Below, piece after piece: positions 15,690 to 24,356 of a DNA stretch of 64,000 nt; the stretch's first letter is position 1, and each line of letters begins with the position of its first letter. The notes beneath the pieces were generated by a model. It worked only from the letters and a program-made list of their open reading frames with translations. It did not search any database and had not been told where the DNA came from. This DNA comes from JBCBCP01 sp039817385. Its GTDB lineage: Bacteria > Pseudomonadota > Alphaproteobacteria > Rhodobacterales > Rhodobacteraceae. The stretch covers positions 62,001 to 126,000 of the forward strand of contig JBCBVY010000001.1 of assembly GCA_039817385.1 (NCBI GenBank), in the 5' to 3' direction. Position numbers and translations under genes: made by a program.

Positions 15690-16886
15690 ATGCGTGATGC
15701 CGTTATCGTCTCCACCGCCCGCACCCCCATCGGCAAGGCCTACCGGGGCGCCTTCAACAACACCACGCCGCAGGCGCTTGCGGCACACGCGATCTCCAAC
15801 GCGGTGAGCCGCGCCGGGATCGCGGGGGCAGAGGTCGAAGATGCCGTCATCGGCGCGGCCATGCAGCAGGGCCACACCTCCGGCAATATCGCACGGCAAG
15901 CGGCGGTGCGCGCGGGGCTGCCCGTGACCGTCGCGGGCATGTCCGTGGACCGGCAATGCGCGTCCGGCATGATGGCGATTGCGACGGCGGCCAAGCAGGT
16001 CGTGCAAGACGGTATGGACATCGTGATCGGCGGCGGGGTTGAAAGCATCTCGATGGTGCAGACGCCCGACATGCGCGTGAAGGCCGACCCGTGGCTGATG
16101 CAGCACAAGCAGGAAATGTACATGACGATGCTGGAGACCGCGGAAAACGTGGCCGCGCGTTATGGCGTCAGCCGCGAGGCGCAGGACGCCTACGCCGCGC
16201 AAAGCCAGGAGCGCACGCACCAGGCGCAGCAGGCAGGTAAGTTCGACGATGAGATCGTGCCGCTGACCTCGATGATGATGGTGCAGAACAAGGAAACCAA
16301 GGAAATCACCGAGCATGAGGTGACCCTTGAAAAGGACGAGGGCAACCGCCCCGGCACGTCCGCGGAAAGCCTCGCGGGCCTGCAGCCGGTTTTCAAAGAC
16401 GGGATGCATGTTAAGGAAGGTCAGTTCATCACCGCTGGCAATGCCTCGCAACTGTCGGACGGCGCCTCGGCCGCTGTCGTCATGGAAGCCTCCGTCGCGG
16501 AAAAGAAGGGCCTGACGCCGCTGGGCCGTTACGTCGGCGTGACCGCCGCTGGCTGCGAGCCGGACGAGATGGGCATCGGCCCGATCTATGCCGTGCCGAA
16601 GCTTTTGGAGGCGAACGGGCTGAAGATGGACGACATTGGCCTGTGGGAGCTCAATGAGGCCTTCGCCAGCCAGGTTCTGGCCAGCCGCGATCACCTCGGC
16701 ATCCCGGACGAGCTGCTGAACGTGAACGGCGGCGCAATCTCCATCGGCCACCCTTACGGGATGTCGGGCGCACGCATGGTTGGCCATGCGCTCATCGAGG
16801 GCAAACGCCGGGGCGCTAAATACGTCGTCTGCACGATGTGCGTCGGCGGCGGCATGGGCGCAGCGGGCCTTTTCGAGGTTCTGTAA
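15690..16886 (+). CDS. Acetyl-CoA C-acyltransferase (thiolase)
   Basis: This 398-residue thiolase cleaves 3-oxoacyl-CoA with CoA (or condenses two acyl-CoA units). The start at 15690 has AAAAGGA 8 bases upstream and gives the standard MRDAVIVSTARTPIGKAYRGAF. The nucleophile Cys90 is in SVDRQCASGMMAI. The catalytic His lies in NGGAISIGHPYGMSGARM and the second Cys in TMCVGGGMGAAGLFEV near the C-terminus. It follows the dehydrogenase and SDR genes and would complete a beta-oxidation round. Chain-length preference cannot be read from the sequence. Confidence 0.93.
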   Translation: MRDAVIVSTARTPIGKAYRGAFNNTTPQALAAHAISNAVSRAGIAGAEVEDAVIGAAMQQGHTSGNIARQAAVRAGLPVTVAGMSVDRQCASGMMAIATAAKQVVQDGMDIVIGGGVESISMVQTPDMRVKADPWLMQHKQEMYMTMLETAENVAARYGVSREAQDAYAAQSQERTHQAQQAGKFDDEIVPLTSMMMVQNKETKEITEHEVTLEKDEGNRPGTSAESLAGLQPVFKDGMHVKEGQFITAGNASQLSDGASAAVVMEASVAEKKGLTPLGRYVGVTAAGCEPDEMGIGPIYAVPKLLEANGLKMDDIGLWELNEAFASQVLASRDHLGIPDELLNVNGGAISIGHPYGMSGARMVGHALIEGKRRGAKYVVCTMCVGGGMGAAGLFEVL

Positions 16887-16900
16887 TTCGGAGTGCGGGA

Positions 16901-16948
16901 CCGGGGGCCAGCCCCCGGACCCCCGGGATATTTGTAACCCAAAGAAGG
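16901..16948 (+). repeat. Dispersed GC-hairpin repeat, inverted orientation
   Basis: The hairpin CCGGGGGC/GCCCCCGG (16901-16908 with 16911-16918) is followed by ACCCCCGGGATATTTGTAAC and CCAAAGAAGG. It is the reverse of the copy at 15616-15661. Its AAGAAGGA end doubles as the ribosome-binding site of the next gene. Confidence 0.75.
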
Positions 16949-16956
16949 ACATCGAC

Positions 16957-17943
16957 GTGCGTAACGACAGTCATTTGCCTGAAGCCCTCCAGGGGTTGCG
17001 GATCCCGCTGATTGGCTCGCCGCTGTTTATCATTTCGGGGCCGGAGCTGGTGATTGCCCAGTGCAAGGCGGGGATTGTTGGCTCTTTCCCGGCGCTCAAT
17101 GCGCGGGAGGGCGAAGGGGAGCCGCCGCTGCTCGATGCGTGGCTGACCCAAATCCGCGAGGAACTGGACCGGCATAATCAGGCGAACCCGGATGCGCCCG
17201 CGGCGCCTTTTGCCGTGAACCAGATCGTGCACCGCTCCAACGGGCGGCTGGAGCGAGATCTGGAGATTTGCGTCAAGCATGAGGTGCCGATCTGGATCAC
17301 CTCGCTCGGGGCGCGGGTCGAGGTGAACGAGGCCGCGCATAGCTGCGGCGGCGTTGTGCTGCACGACATCATCAACAATACCTTTGCCCGCAAAGCGATT
17401 GAAAAAGGGGCCGATGGGCTCGTCGCGGTTGCGGCGGGGGCCGGGGGCCATGCCGGGGCACAATCGCCCTTTGCCCTGATCCAGGAAATCCGCGAGTGGT
17501 TTGACGGGCCGGTGGCCCTCTCGGGGGCCATCGCCACCGGTCAGGCGCTGCTGGCGGCACGGGCGATGGGGGCGGATTTCGGCTATACCGGGTCGGCCTT
17601 TATCGCGACCAATGAGGCCAACGCACAGCCCGAATACAAGGACATGATCGTGAACAGCGGGGCCGAAGACATTGTCTATTCCTCGCTCTTTACCGGTGTC
17701 TGGGGCAACTATCTGCGCGGCTCGGTTGAGGCGGCGGGGATGGACCCGGACAACTTGCCGACCGCCGACGCCTCCTCGATGAACTTCAGCCAGGGCTCTT
17801 CCAAGCCCAAGGCGTGGAAGACGATCTGGGGCTCGGGCCAGGGCATTGGCGCGGTCAAATCCGTGGGCCCCGCGGGCGATATCGTCGCCCGGATGGAGGC
17901 GGAGTACAAAGCCGCCGGATCGCGCATCGCCGCGGAGTTCTGA
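16957..17943 (+). CDS. Nitronate monooxygenase / 2-nitropropane dioxygenase family flavoprotein
   Basis: This is a 328-residue TIM-barrel FMN protein. The GTG start at 16957 has AAGAAGGA 7 bases upstream and gives RNDSHLPEALQGLRIPLIGSPLF, typical of the family. Glycine-rich FMN-phosphate blocks appear as GLVAVAAGAGGHAGAQSPFAL and LSGAIATGQALLAARAMGADFGYTGSAF. Members are annotated as nitronate monooxygenases, but those in acyl-CoA gene clusters (for example IpdC of cholesterol degradation) act on CoA thioesters, so an enoyl-CoA reductase or isomerase-like role is as likely. The stop overlaps the next start (TGATG). Confidence 0.85.
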   Translation: MRNDSHLPEALQGLRIPLIGSPLFIISGPELVIAQCKAGIVGSFPALNAREGEGEPPLLDAWLTQIREELDRHNQANPDAPAAPFAVNQIVHRSNGRLERDLEICVKHEVPIWITSLGARVEVNEAAHSCGGVVLHDIINNTFARKAIEKGADGLVAVAAGAGGHAGAQSPFALIQEIREWFDGPVALSGAIATGQALLAARAMGADFGYTGSAFIATNEANAQPEYKDMIVNSGAEDIVYSSLFTGVWGNYLRGSVEAAGMDPDNLPTADASSMNFSQGSSKPKAWKTIWGSGQGIGAVKSVGPAGDIVARMEAEYKAAGSRIAAEF

Positions 17944-18584
17944 TGGCGGAACTGATGGTCATACGGCACGGGCAGGCGTCTTTTGGCGCGGCCAATTACG
18001 ACGTGCTGTCTGACCTGGGCCACGCGCAGTCGCGCGCGGTCGGGGCGCATCTGAAGCGCGCTTGCTGGACCCCCGACCGCATCGTCATCGGCACGATGCA
18101 GCGCCATGCGGAGACGCTGGCCTCAATGGGGCTGGACGGGGCGGAGACGCATTCGGGCTTCAACGAGTATGACTTCGCCGACCTTCTTGCCGCGCGTTAC
18201 AAGGGCGATGTGCCAGAGCTGGTCAAAGGCGACCGCAAGACCCATTTTCGCACCCTGCGCGAGACGGTGTTGATGTGGCAGCAGGGTGAGCTGGAGGGCG
18301 CGGCGGAGACCTGGGGGGACTTTGCCGCCCGGACCGAAGCCGCGCGCGCGTTTGCCTGTGACACCGAGGCGAAACGCGTGCTCGTTGTCTCTTCCGGCGG
18401 GGTGATCGGCCAGCTGGCGAGCCGCGCGCTGGACGCACCTGCGCGGATGATGATGGAGCTGAACCTGCAGGTGAAAAACTCTTCGATCTCGACATTTGTC
18501 TTTTCAGGACCGCGCTTTTTCCTGCATCAATTCAACGCCGCGCCGCATTTGGATGCCGCGCCGGACCTGGCAAGCTACAGCTGA
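17943..18584 (+). CDS. Histidine phosphatase family protein lacking the second His
   Basis: This is a 213-residue phosphoglycerate mutase-like protein. The N-terminal MVIRHGQASFG carries the His that is phosphorylated in active members. The second catalytic His, usual in a VVTHGG-like motif, is replaced by Ser151 in VLVVSSGGVIG. It may be catalytically weak or use another residue. The start at 17943 shares a base with the upstream stop (TGATG), so translation is coupled. The next gene, an ACAD10/11-type kinase, starts 7 bases after the stop; a phosphatase-fold protein next to this kinase is notable. Confidence 0.82.
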   Translation: MAELMVIRHGQASFGAANYDVLSDLGHAQSRAVGAHLKRACWTPDRIVIGTMQRHAETLASMGLDGAETHSGFNEYDFADLLAARYKGDVPELVKGDRKTHFRTLRETVLMWQQGELEGAAETWGDFAARTEAARAFACDTEAKRVLVVSSGGVIGQLASRALDAPARMMMELNLQVKNSSISTFVFSGPRFFLHQFNAAPHLDAAPDLASYS

Positions 18585-18591
18585 GGTGACC

Positions 18592-19623
18592 ATGAGCGAC
18601 ACGCAAACCCTCGATCTGAACGCGGTTGGCGCGTACCTCGAAGCGCATCTGCCGGGTTTTGAAGGCCCCATCGAAGCGGAGAAATTCAGCCGCGGCCAGT
18701 CCAACCCAACCTTCTTGCTGAAAACGCCCGCACGCGCCTATGTGCTGCGGCGCAAGCCGCCGGGGCAGCTTTTGAAATCCGCGCACGCGGTCGACCGGGA
18801 GTTCCGGGTGCAGAAGGCGCTGGCGGACACGGATGTGCCGGTCGCGAAGATGCATCTGCTGTGCCAAGATGCCAGCGTGATCGGCTCGGACTTCTACATC
18901 ATGGACCATGTCGACGGGCGCAATTTCTACGAGCCGACGATGGAGGGCCTGAGCAAAGCGGACCGGGGTGCGGTGATTGAAGAGATGTGCCGCGTGCTGG
19001 CTGCGCTGCACGATGTGGACATCGAAGCCGTGGGCCTGAGCGATTACGGCCCGCCCGGCAATTACTATGAACGTCAGATCAGCCGCTGGACCAAGCAATA
19101 CCGCGCGTCGGAGACAGAAACCGTGCCCGCGATGGACGCGCTGATTGCCGAGATGGAGGCGCGCCAGCCGCCCGATGACGGGCAGCGCACCTTGGTGCAT
19201 GGGGATTACCGGATCGACAACATGATGTTCGCCAAGGACGGCACCGAATGCCTTGCGGTGCTGGATTGGGAGCTGAGCACGATTGGCCACCCCTACGCCG
19301 ACCTCGCCGCCGTCATCATGCAATGGCAGCTGCCCGCGGGGCGCGATGGGCGCGGGCTGATGGGCGTGGACCGGGCGGCGAAAGGTCTGCCCAGCGATGA
19401 GGCCTTTGTGGCAAGCTATTGCGCGCGCCGGGGCATCGACGGGATCGACAATTTCGGCTTTTACGTCAGCTTTTGCTTTTTCCGCATGACTGGCATCATC
19501 CAGGGTGTGCTGAAACGCGCGCTGGACGGCAATGCCTCCAACCCGGAAAAGGCGCGCCAGATGGGGGCTTATGTGCCTGTCTTTGCTCAGCTGGGCCTAA
19601 AAGCGTTGGAGGCAAAGGGGTAG
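18592..19623 (+). CDS. ACAD10/11-type phosphotransferase (APH-fold kinase)
   Basis: This is a 343-residue kinase of the aminoglycoside phosphotransferase fold. It aligns by eye with the N-terminal domain of animal ACAD11 and with bacterial LvaA. Matching blocks are FSRGQSNPTFLL, YVLRRKPPGQLLKSAHAVDREFRV, VIGSDFYIMDHVDGR and GNYYERQISRWTKQY. The catalytic loop is HGDYRIDNMMF (Asp, Asn) and the Mg-binding block LDWELSTIGHPYADLA. In the family, the kinase phosphorylates the 4-hydroxyl of a 4-hydroxyacyl-CoA, which an ACAD partner then eliminates. A fitting ACAD lies at 34425-35741. The start at 18592 follows GAGGTGACC. Confidence 0.9.
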   Translation: MSDTQTLDLNAVGAYLEAHLPGFEGPIEAEKFSRGQSNPTFLLKTPARAYVLRRKPPGQLLKSAHAVDREFRVQKALADTDVPVAKMHLLCQDASVIGSDFYIMDHVDGRNFYEPTMEGLSKADRGAVIEEMCRVLAALHDVDIEAVGLSDYGPPGNYYERQISRWTKQYRASETETVPAMDALIAEMEARQPPDDGQRTLVHGDYRIDNMMFAKDGTECLAVLDWELSTIGHPYADLAAVIMQWQLPAGRDGRGLMGVDRAAKGLPSDEAFVASYCARRGIDGIDNFGFYVSFCFFRMTGIIQGVLKRALDGNASNPEKARQMGAYVPVFAQLGLKALEAKG

Positions 19624-19627
19624 GGGT

Positions 19628-20425
19628 ATGATGGAGGGCGATTTTCCAGACGGGCTGGAGCCTGAAAAGGATCGCAACTTTATCACTGCGCTGGCGCGGG
19701 GGCTGGATATTCTGCGCTGTTTCCAAGGCGGCGACAGCGCGCTGACAAATCAGGACTTTGCGCAGCGCACCGGCTTGCCCAAACCCACCGTCAGCCGGTT
19801 GACGCACACGCTGTGCGCGCTCGACTACCTTGTGCTTGATCCCAAGGCGGGCACCTACCGGCTGGGGGCCGGGGTGCTGCGCCTTGGGTTTTCCGTGCTG
19901 GCGGGAATGGAGATGCCGGTGCGCGCGCGCGCGGCGATGAAAACCCTGAGCAAGGGACCGAACCCGTTCATCACGGTGGCGCTGGCAGAGCGGTACGATC
20001 TGGACGCGGTTTATGTCGCCGTTGAACGCAGTCTTGAGAACGTTTCGCTAACCATGCATGTGGGCGCGCGCCTGCCGCTTTTCACCAGCGCCATCGGGCG
20101 CGCGATGCTGGTGGGGATGCACGCCGACCGGCGCGAAGCGCTGATTGCGCGGGCGGATGCGGCGGACCCGGAAGGCCGGGCCGAACGGTTGTCGCTGCTG
20201 GCGGAGTCGCGGGCGCAATTCGAGGCGCTGGGCTATTGCAAGGCATACGGCGCATGGCGCCCGGACGTGAACGGCATCGCGGCGCCCATCCGCACGCTGG
20301 ATGGGGACGGGGCTGCGGGGCTGAACGTTGGCGGGCCGTCTTTCCACGTTAAAAAGAAAGAGCTGGAGGGCACATATGCCCGGATGCTCGCCGACGCGGC
20401 AGAGGCGCTGAGCCTGCGGCCATAG
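19628..20425 (+). CDS. IclR-family transcriptional regulator
   Basis: This is a 265-residue regulator. Residues 15-75 form the winged helix-turn-helix (ITALARGLDILRCFQGG...TNQDFAQRTGLPKPTVSRLTHTL). The rest is the IclR effector domain (about 95-255), with VAVERSLENVSLTMHVGARLPLF and a C-terminal GLNVGGPSF block. IclR proteins usually bind a small acid and control adjacent catabolic operons. It sits between the catabolic operon and a Liv-type importer, four bases after the kinase gene. The start at 19628 has a GGGG stretch close upstream; the next ATG at 19631 is also possible. Confidence 0.92.
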   Translation: MMEGDFPDGLEPEKDRNFITALARGLDILRCFQGGDSALTNQDFAQRTGLPKPTVSRLTHTLCALDYLVLDPKAGTYRLGAGVLRLGFSVLAGMEMPVRARAAMKTLSKGPNPFITVALAERYDLDAVYVAVERSLENVSLTMHVGARLPLFTSAIGRAMLVGMHADRREALIARADAADPEGRAERLSLLAESRAQFEALGYCKAYGAWRPDVNGIAAPIRTLDGDGAAGLNVGGPSFHVKKKELEGTYARMLADAAEALSLRP

Positions 20426-20734
20426 CTGGAATCGCGCGCCATTCGCGGAATTCCGTTTCGATCTGCGAAATTGGCGGTGGGCTGGAGCGCGGCCTCAAGG
20501 CGCCGTACAAACGCCCGGTCTTATGCTGCGGCGCAGAGACGTTAGTCCAATTTAATCAGCGGCTTGGCGCGGCGCCTTCATGTCCCGCAACCTAGCGTGT
20601 GACGCAGGGTTATGCCATTTATTTGAGCACCGGTTCTGCTTGACTTATCCACGGCATGTGCGACGCTCTGTCCACCACCGGCACAATCAAACATAGCGCG
20701 AAAACGCCGGATCGTTTCTTAGGGAGGAACTTAC
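20426..20734. other. 309-base regulatory gap before the first Liv operon
   Basis: No gene is supported here. It holds nested dyads near its left end (20442-20471), a TTGACT (20640-20645) that could be a -35 element without a convincing -10, and the ribosome-binding site AGGGAGG (20721-20727) of the substrate-binding protein. The promoter of the importer operon most likely lies here. Confidence 0.5.
20442..20471. promoter_or_regulatory. Candidate operator with nested dyads
   Basis: CGCGGAAT-TCC-GTTTCGAT (20444-20462) has the same 8-3-8 layout as the site at 11482-11500. Also present are the perfect palindrome CGGAATTCCG (20446-20455) and TTTCG-N5-CGAAA (20456-20470). It lies just after the IclR gene and about 265 bases before the importer start. 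Binding by the IclR protein is inferred. Confidence 0.4.
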
Positions 20735-21982
20735 ATGCGCACCACACTGAAGCTCGGCGTTGCCGCGCTTGCACTGGCCGTCAGTGCAGCTGCCGTCTCG
20801 GCCGAAAACATCAAAATCGCTTTCATTGACCCGCTGTCCGGCCCGTTCGCGGCGACCGGCACCAACGGTTTGCACCAGTTCCAGTACGCCGCAGACGTGC
20901 TTGTGAACCAGGAAGGCGGCGTTCTGGGCGGTCAGATGTTCGAAGTTGTCGGCTTCGACAACAAGATCAGCCCGAAGGAATCGCTGATCCAGCTGCAGGT
21001 TGCCATCGACCAGGGCATTCGTTTCATCGCGCAGGGCAACTCGTCCGGCGTTGCGAACGCGCTGACCGATGCAATCGACAAGCACAACCGCCGCAACCCC
21101 GACGACCGGGTGCTGTTCCTGAACTATTCCGCGGTGGACCCGGCGCTGACCAACGACAAGTGCAACTTCTGGCACTTCCGCTTTGACGCGAATGCGGACA
21201 TCAAGATGGACGCGCTGACGGATTCCATCGTGGCGTCCGGCGATGTGGAAAAGGTCTACATCATCGGTCAGGACTACTCCTTTGGTAAGGCGGTTGCCGC
21301 CGCCGCGGTGAAGTACCTGGGCGAGAAGGCCCCGAATATCGAGATCGTGGGCAATGAGCTGCACCCGATTGGCAAGGTGAACGATTTCACCCCCTACAGC
21401 CGCAAGATCATGGCGTCCGGCGCGGACGCGGTCATCACCGGCAACTGGGGTGCGGACATGGTGGGCCTGGGCCGCTCGATCCTCGAGAACGGCTTTGACG
21501 GCAACATCTACACCTACTACGCGGCCGCTGACGGCATCACCGCCGCCTTTGGCGAATCCGGTGAAGGCAAGCTGCGTCTTGTTGCTGAAGGTCAGCTGAA
21601 CCCGCCCGTATCCGAACGCGCGGGCGCCTATATCGAGGGCTTCAACGAAAAGCACCCCGATGGCAACATCAGCCAGGCACGGATTGCGAACGTGATTGAG
21701 ATGCTCGCCAAGGCGATCAACGAAGCCGGCACCGCCGACAACGTTGTGCCGATTGCCTATGCCCTTGCCGGGATGGAGCATGACAGCATCTGGGGCACAA
21801 AGCTGATGATGCGCGAGATCGATCACCAGCTGATCCAGGATGTGCACATCATGGAGCATACTTCGGACGTGACCTATGACTACGACAACTCCGGCTTCGG
21901 CGTGAACACGGTCAAAACCGTGAGCATGGCTGCGATGGATGGTGAGACGACCTGCAAGATGCGGCGTCCCGACCCGTCCTAA
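20735..21982 (+). CDS. Liv-type ABC transporter substrate-binding protein
   Basis: This is a 415-residue periplasmic binding protein. The signal peptide MRTTLKLGVAALALAVSAAA is followed by cleavage near VSA-ENIK. The mature part opens with IKIAFIDPLSGPFAATGTNGLHQFQYAADVLV, the type I periplasmic fold of the Leu/Ile/Val and amide-binding group, and continues with FDNKISPKESLIQLQVAIDQGIRFIAQGNSSG. The ligand is unknown; the surrounding catabolic genes suggest a carboxylic or aromatic acid rather than an amino acid. AGGGAGG lies 7 bases before the ATG. It heads a five-gene importer operon. Confidence 0.9.
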   Translation: MRTTLKLGVAALALAVSAAAVSAENIKIAFIDPLSGPFAATGTNGLHQFQYAADVLVNQEGGVLGGQMFEVVGFDNKISPKESLIQLQVAIDQGIRFIAQGNSSGVANALTDAIDKHNRRNPDDRVLFLNYSAVDPALTNDKCNFWHFRFDANADIKMDALTDSIVASGDVEKVYIIGQDYSFGKAVAAAAVKYLGEKAPNIEIVGNELHPIGKVNDFTPYSRKIMASGADAVITGNWGADMVGLGRSILENGFDGNIYTYYAAADGITAAFGESGEGKLRLVAEGQLNPPVSERAGAYIEGFNEKHPDGNISQARIANVIEMLAKAINEAGTADNVVPIAYALAGMEHDSIWGTKLMMREIDHQLIQDVHIMEHTSDVTYDYDNSGFGVNTVKTVSMAAMDGETTCKMRRPDPS

Positions 21983-21992
21983 ACCGACTTTC

Positions 21993-22022
21993 GCGGCGGG
22001 CGCCCAGCTGAGCGCCCGCCGC
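21993..22022 (+). terminator. Strong stem-loop after the substrate-binding gene
   Basis: A perfect 11-bp GC stem, GCGGCGGGCGC/GCGCCCGCCGC (21993-22003 with 22012-22022), lies 11 bases after the stop. Only a weak T content follows. Such stems raise binding-protein mRNA over permease mRNA by partial termination or by protecting the 3' end. Confidence 0.6.
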
Positions 22023-22107
22023 GTTCACTCAAGGGCAGTGCGCCTGCTGCGCCGACCTGTGCGGCAGAACTCAAAACCATAAACCTGGAAGCCTTGGGGA
22101 GGGGCGG

Positions 22108-23064
22108 ATGGAGCTTATTCTCGTCAATCTGATCGACGGGCTGGTCACGGGGCTTTTGCTATTCATGCTGAGCGCGGGCCTGACCCTCATTTTCTCGATG
22201 ATGGGCGTTCTCAACTTCGCCCACGCGTCTTTCTACATGCTCGGCGCGTACTTCGCCTACACGATCTCGACCTATGTCGGGTTCTGGATGGGGCTGGTGC
22301 TGGCGCCGATCATTGTCGGAATTGCGGGCGCCGGGGTCGAACGATACGGCCTGCGCCGCGTGCACCAATATGGCCACGTGCCCGAGCTGATCTTTACCTT
22401 TGGGCTTGCCCTTCTGATCGAAGAGGTGGTGCAGTTTGTCTGGGGCAAAAACCACGTGCCCTACAACATCCCCGAAGTGCTGGAATTCACCGCGTTCTCC
22501 ATCGCGGGCAATTCGATCCCGGCCTACAAGATCTTCATGATTTTCATCTCCGTCGCGATCTTCATGGGGCTGCTCTATGTGCTGACCAAGACGCGCGTGG
22601 GCATGATCATCCAGGCGGCGCTGAGCTATCCCAAGACGGTTGAGGCGCTGGGCCACAATGTGCCGCTGATCTTTATGGGTGTCTTTGGCGTTGGCACGGC
22701 GCTTGCTGGCGTCGCGGGCGTGATCGCGGGCCCGGTCTTGTCGACCTTCCCGGGTATGGCCTTTGTCCTTGGCTCCATCGTCTTCGTCGTCATTGTCATT
22801 GGCGGTCTGGGCAGCCTCTGGGGCGCGCTTGTCGCGTCGCTGCTCATCGGCTGGATCACGACCTTTGCCAAAGCCTACAACGTGCGGATGGAGGACATCC
22901 TGACCGGCATCGGCTTTACCAAGCCGGAACCGATCTGGGACAGCGCGTGGCGTGACCTGTGGACGCTCACGAGCCCGCAGATCGCGGACATCCTGCCGTT
23001 CCTGCTGATGGTGCTCATCCTTGTCTTCCGGCCCTATGGCCTCTTTGGGAACCGCCAGTCATGA
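22108..23064 (+). CDS. Liv-type ABC transporter permease (LivH-like)
   Basis: This is a 318-residue inner-membrane permease with about eight hydrophobic segments. The N-terminus LVNLIDGLVTGLLLFMLSAGLTLIFSMMGVLNFAHASFYMLGAYFAY is the standard LivH opening. VIGGLGSLWGALVASLLIGWI near the C-terminus is the EAA-like coupling region. It pairs with the next gene's product to form the channel. The start at 22108 follows GGGGAGGGGCGG. The stop overlaps the next start by four bases. Confidence 0.93.
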   Translation: MELILVNLIDGLVTGLLLFMLSAGLTLIFSMMGVLNFAHASFYMLGAYFAYTISTYVGFWMGLVLAPIIVGIAGAGVERYGLRRVHQYGHVPELIFTFGLALLIEEVVQFVWGKNHVPYNIPEVLEFTAFSIAGNSIPAYKIFMIFISVAIFMGLLYVLTKTRVGMIIQAALSYPKTVEALGHNVPLIFMGVFGVGTALAGVAGVIAGPVLSTFPGMAFVLGSIVFVVIVIGGLGSLWGALVASLLIGWITTFAKAYNVRMEDILTGIGFTKPEPIWDSAWRDLWTLTSPQIADILPFLLMVLILVFRPYGLFGNRQS

Positions 23065-24356
23065 CCCAGGTTGATCTAAAAACCGACCCAAGCAAGCCGG
23101 CGCAGCGGATGCGCGCTGGCACGCTTGTCACGGGCGTCACGCCCTGGATGATCGCGGCCGTCGTCCTTCTGGTGCTGCCGATGATCTTTCAGGAGCGCTC
23201 GGCCATCACCATCATGAACCAGATGGCGATCACGGTGATCTTTGCGCTGGCCTACAACATGCTGCTGGGCCAGGGCGGGATGCTGTCCTTTGGCCACGCG
23301 GTCTATGCGGGCGTGGGCGGCTTTGCCTGTGTGCACATCATGAACATGTCCGACTTCTTTGCAGCGCTGCCGCTGCCGCTGCTGCCGATTTTTGGTGGCC
23401 TCGTGGGCATGGGCCTTGCGATGATCGTGGGCAGTTTTTCGACCCGCAACGCGGGCACCGTCTTTGCGATGATCTCGCTGGGTGTGGGCGAGCTGATCGC
23501 GGCCTGTTCGATCATCATCGTCGCCTTCTTTGGCGGGGAAGAAGGGATCAGCGGTGACCGGACCTATGCGCAGCCCTTCTTTGGGGTCGAGTTCCTGCAG
23601 CAGATCGAGGTTTACTACCTGATCGCCGCGTGGCTGTTGATCTCCGCGCTGCTGATGTACCTGTGGACGCGCACGCCGATGGGCCGGATGGCGAACGCGG
23701 TGCGCGACAACCCGGAGCGGGCGGAGTTCCTTGGCTATTCCGCGCGCTGGGTCCGCTTCTACAGCTTCGTTGCGTCGGGCTTTTTTGCGGGCATCTCGGG
23801 TGCGCTGTTCGCGATCAATTACGAGATCCTGACCGAAGAGAACCTGAACGCGGCCTCCTCCGGTCTGATCCTTTTGGTGACCTTCCTCGGCGGTGTCGGC
23901 TTCTTCTTTGGTCCGATCATCGGCGCGGTCGTCTTCACCCTTGTGCAGACGGTGCTGAGCCTTGAGACGGACCTTTGGGCGCTTTACGCCGGTGCGCTTT
24001 TCGTGGCGACGGTGATGTACTTCCCGGGCGGCCTTGCCGGGCTGATCATGATGCACGCCCCGGCGATCAAGCTGGGCAAGGCGAACCTGCTGGTCGTGCC
24101 GTATCTGAAGACCTTGCTGCCCGCCGGGATCGGCATTCTGGGTCTGTGCTGCCTGGTGGAGATGCTGTTCCACACGCGCCACGGGTCGGGTCACGAGATG
24201 ACGCTGTTCTGGATCAGCTTCGACAGCCATTCGGTTGTGCCCTGGCTGGTCTGCGGTGTTATCGCCGTGGTCGGCATCGGCATCGCCCGCCGCACCGCAC
24301 CGGACCTGGCCGCGGCCTGGAACGAGGCAAACACGCCGCCGAAAGGAGCACTCTGA
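23061..24356 (+). CDS. Liv-type ABC transporter permease (LivM-like)
   Basis: This is a 431-residue inner-membrane permease. The start at 23061 (MTQVDLKTDPSKPAQ) overlaps the livH-like stop. The LivM core is present: ALAYNMLLGQGGMLSFGHAVYAGVGGFACVH (about 60-90), AVRDNPERAEFLGYSARWVRFYSFVASGFFAGISGALFA, then LLVTFLGGVGFFFGPIIGAVVF. The protein runs about 80-100 residues longer than usual LivM at the C-terminus, with two further hydrophobic segments (LLPAGIGILGLCCLVEML and VVPWLVCGVIAVVGIGIA). That extension is unusual. Confidence 0.92.
   Translation: MTQVDLKTDPSKPAQRMRAGTLVTGVTPWMIAAVVLLVLPMIFQERSAITIMNQMAITVIFALAYNMLLGQGGMLSFGHAVYAGVGGFACVHIMNMSDFFAALPLPLLPIFGGLVGMGLAMIVGSFSTRNAGTVFAMISLGVGELIAACSIIIVAFFGGEEGISGDRTYAQPFFGVEFLQQIEVYYLIAAWLLISALLMYLWTRTPMGRMANAVRDNPERAEFLGYSARWVRFYSFVASGFFAGISGALFAINYEILTEENLNAASSGLILLVTFLGGVGFFFGPIIGAVVFTLVQTVLSLETDLWALYAGALFVATVMYFPGGLAGLIMMHAPAIKLGKANLLVVPYLKTLLPAGIGILGLCCLVEMLFHTRHGSGHEMTLFWISFDSHSVVPWLVCGVIAVVGIGIARRTAPDLAAAWNEANTPPKGAL

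Noticed and set aside
20640..20670. Sigma-70 promoter for the first importer
   Set aside because: TTGACT is a good -35, but no acceptable -10 lies 16-18 bases downstream, so I mention it only as part of the gap.
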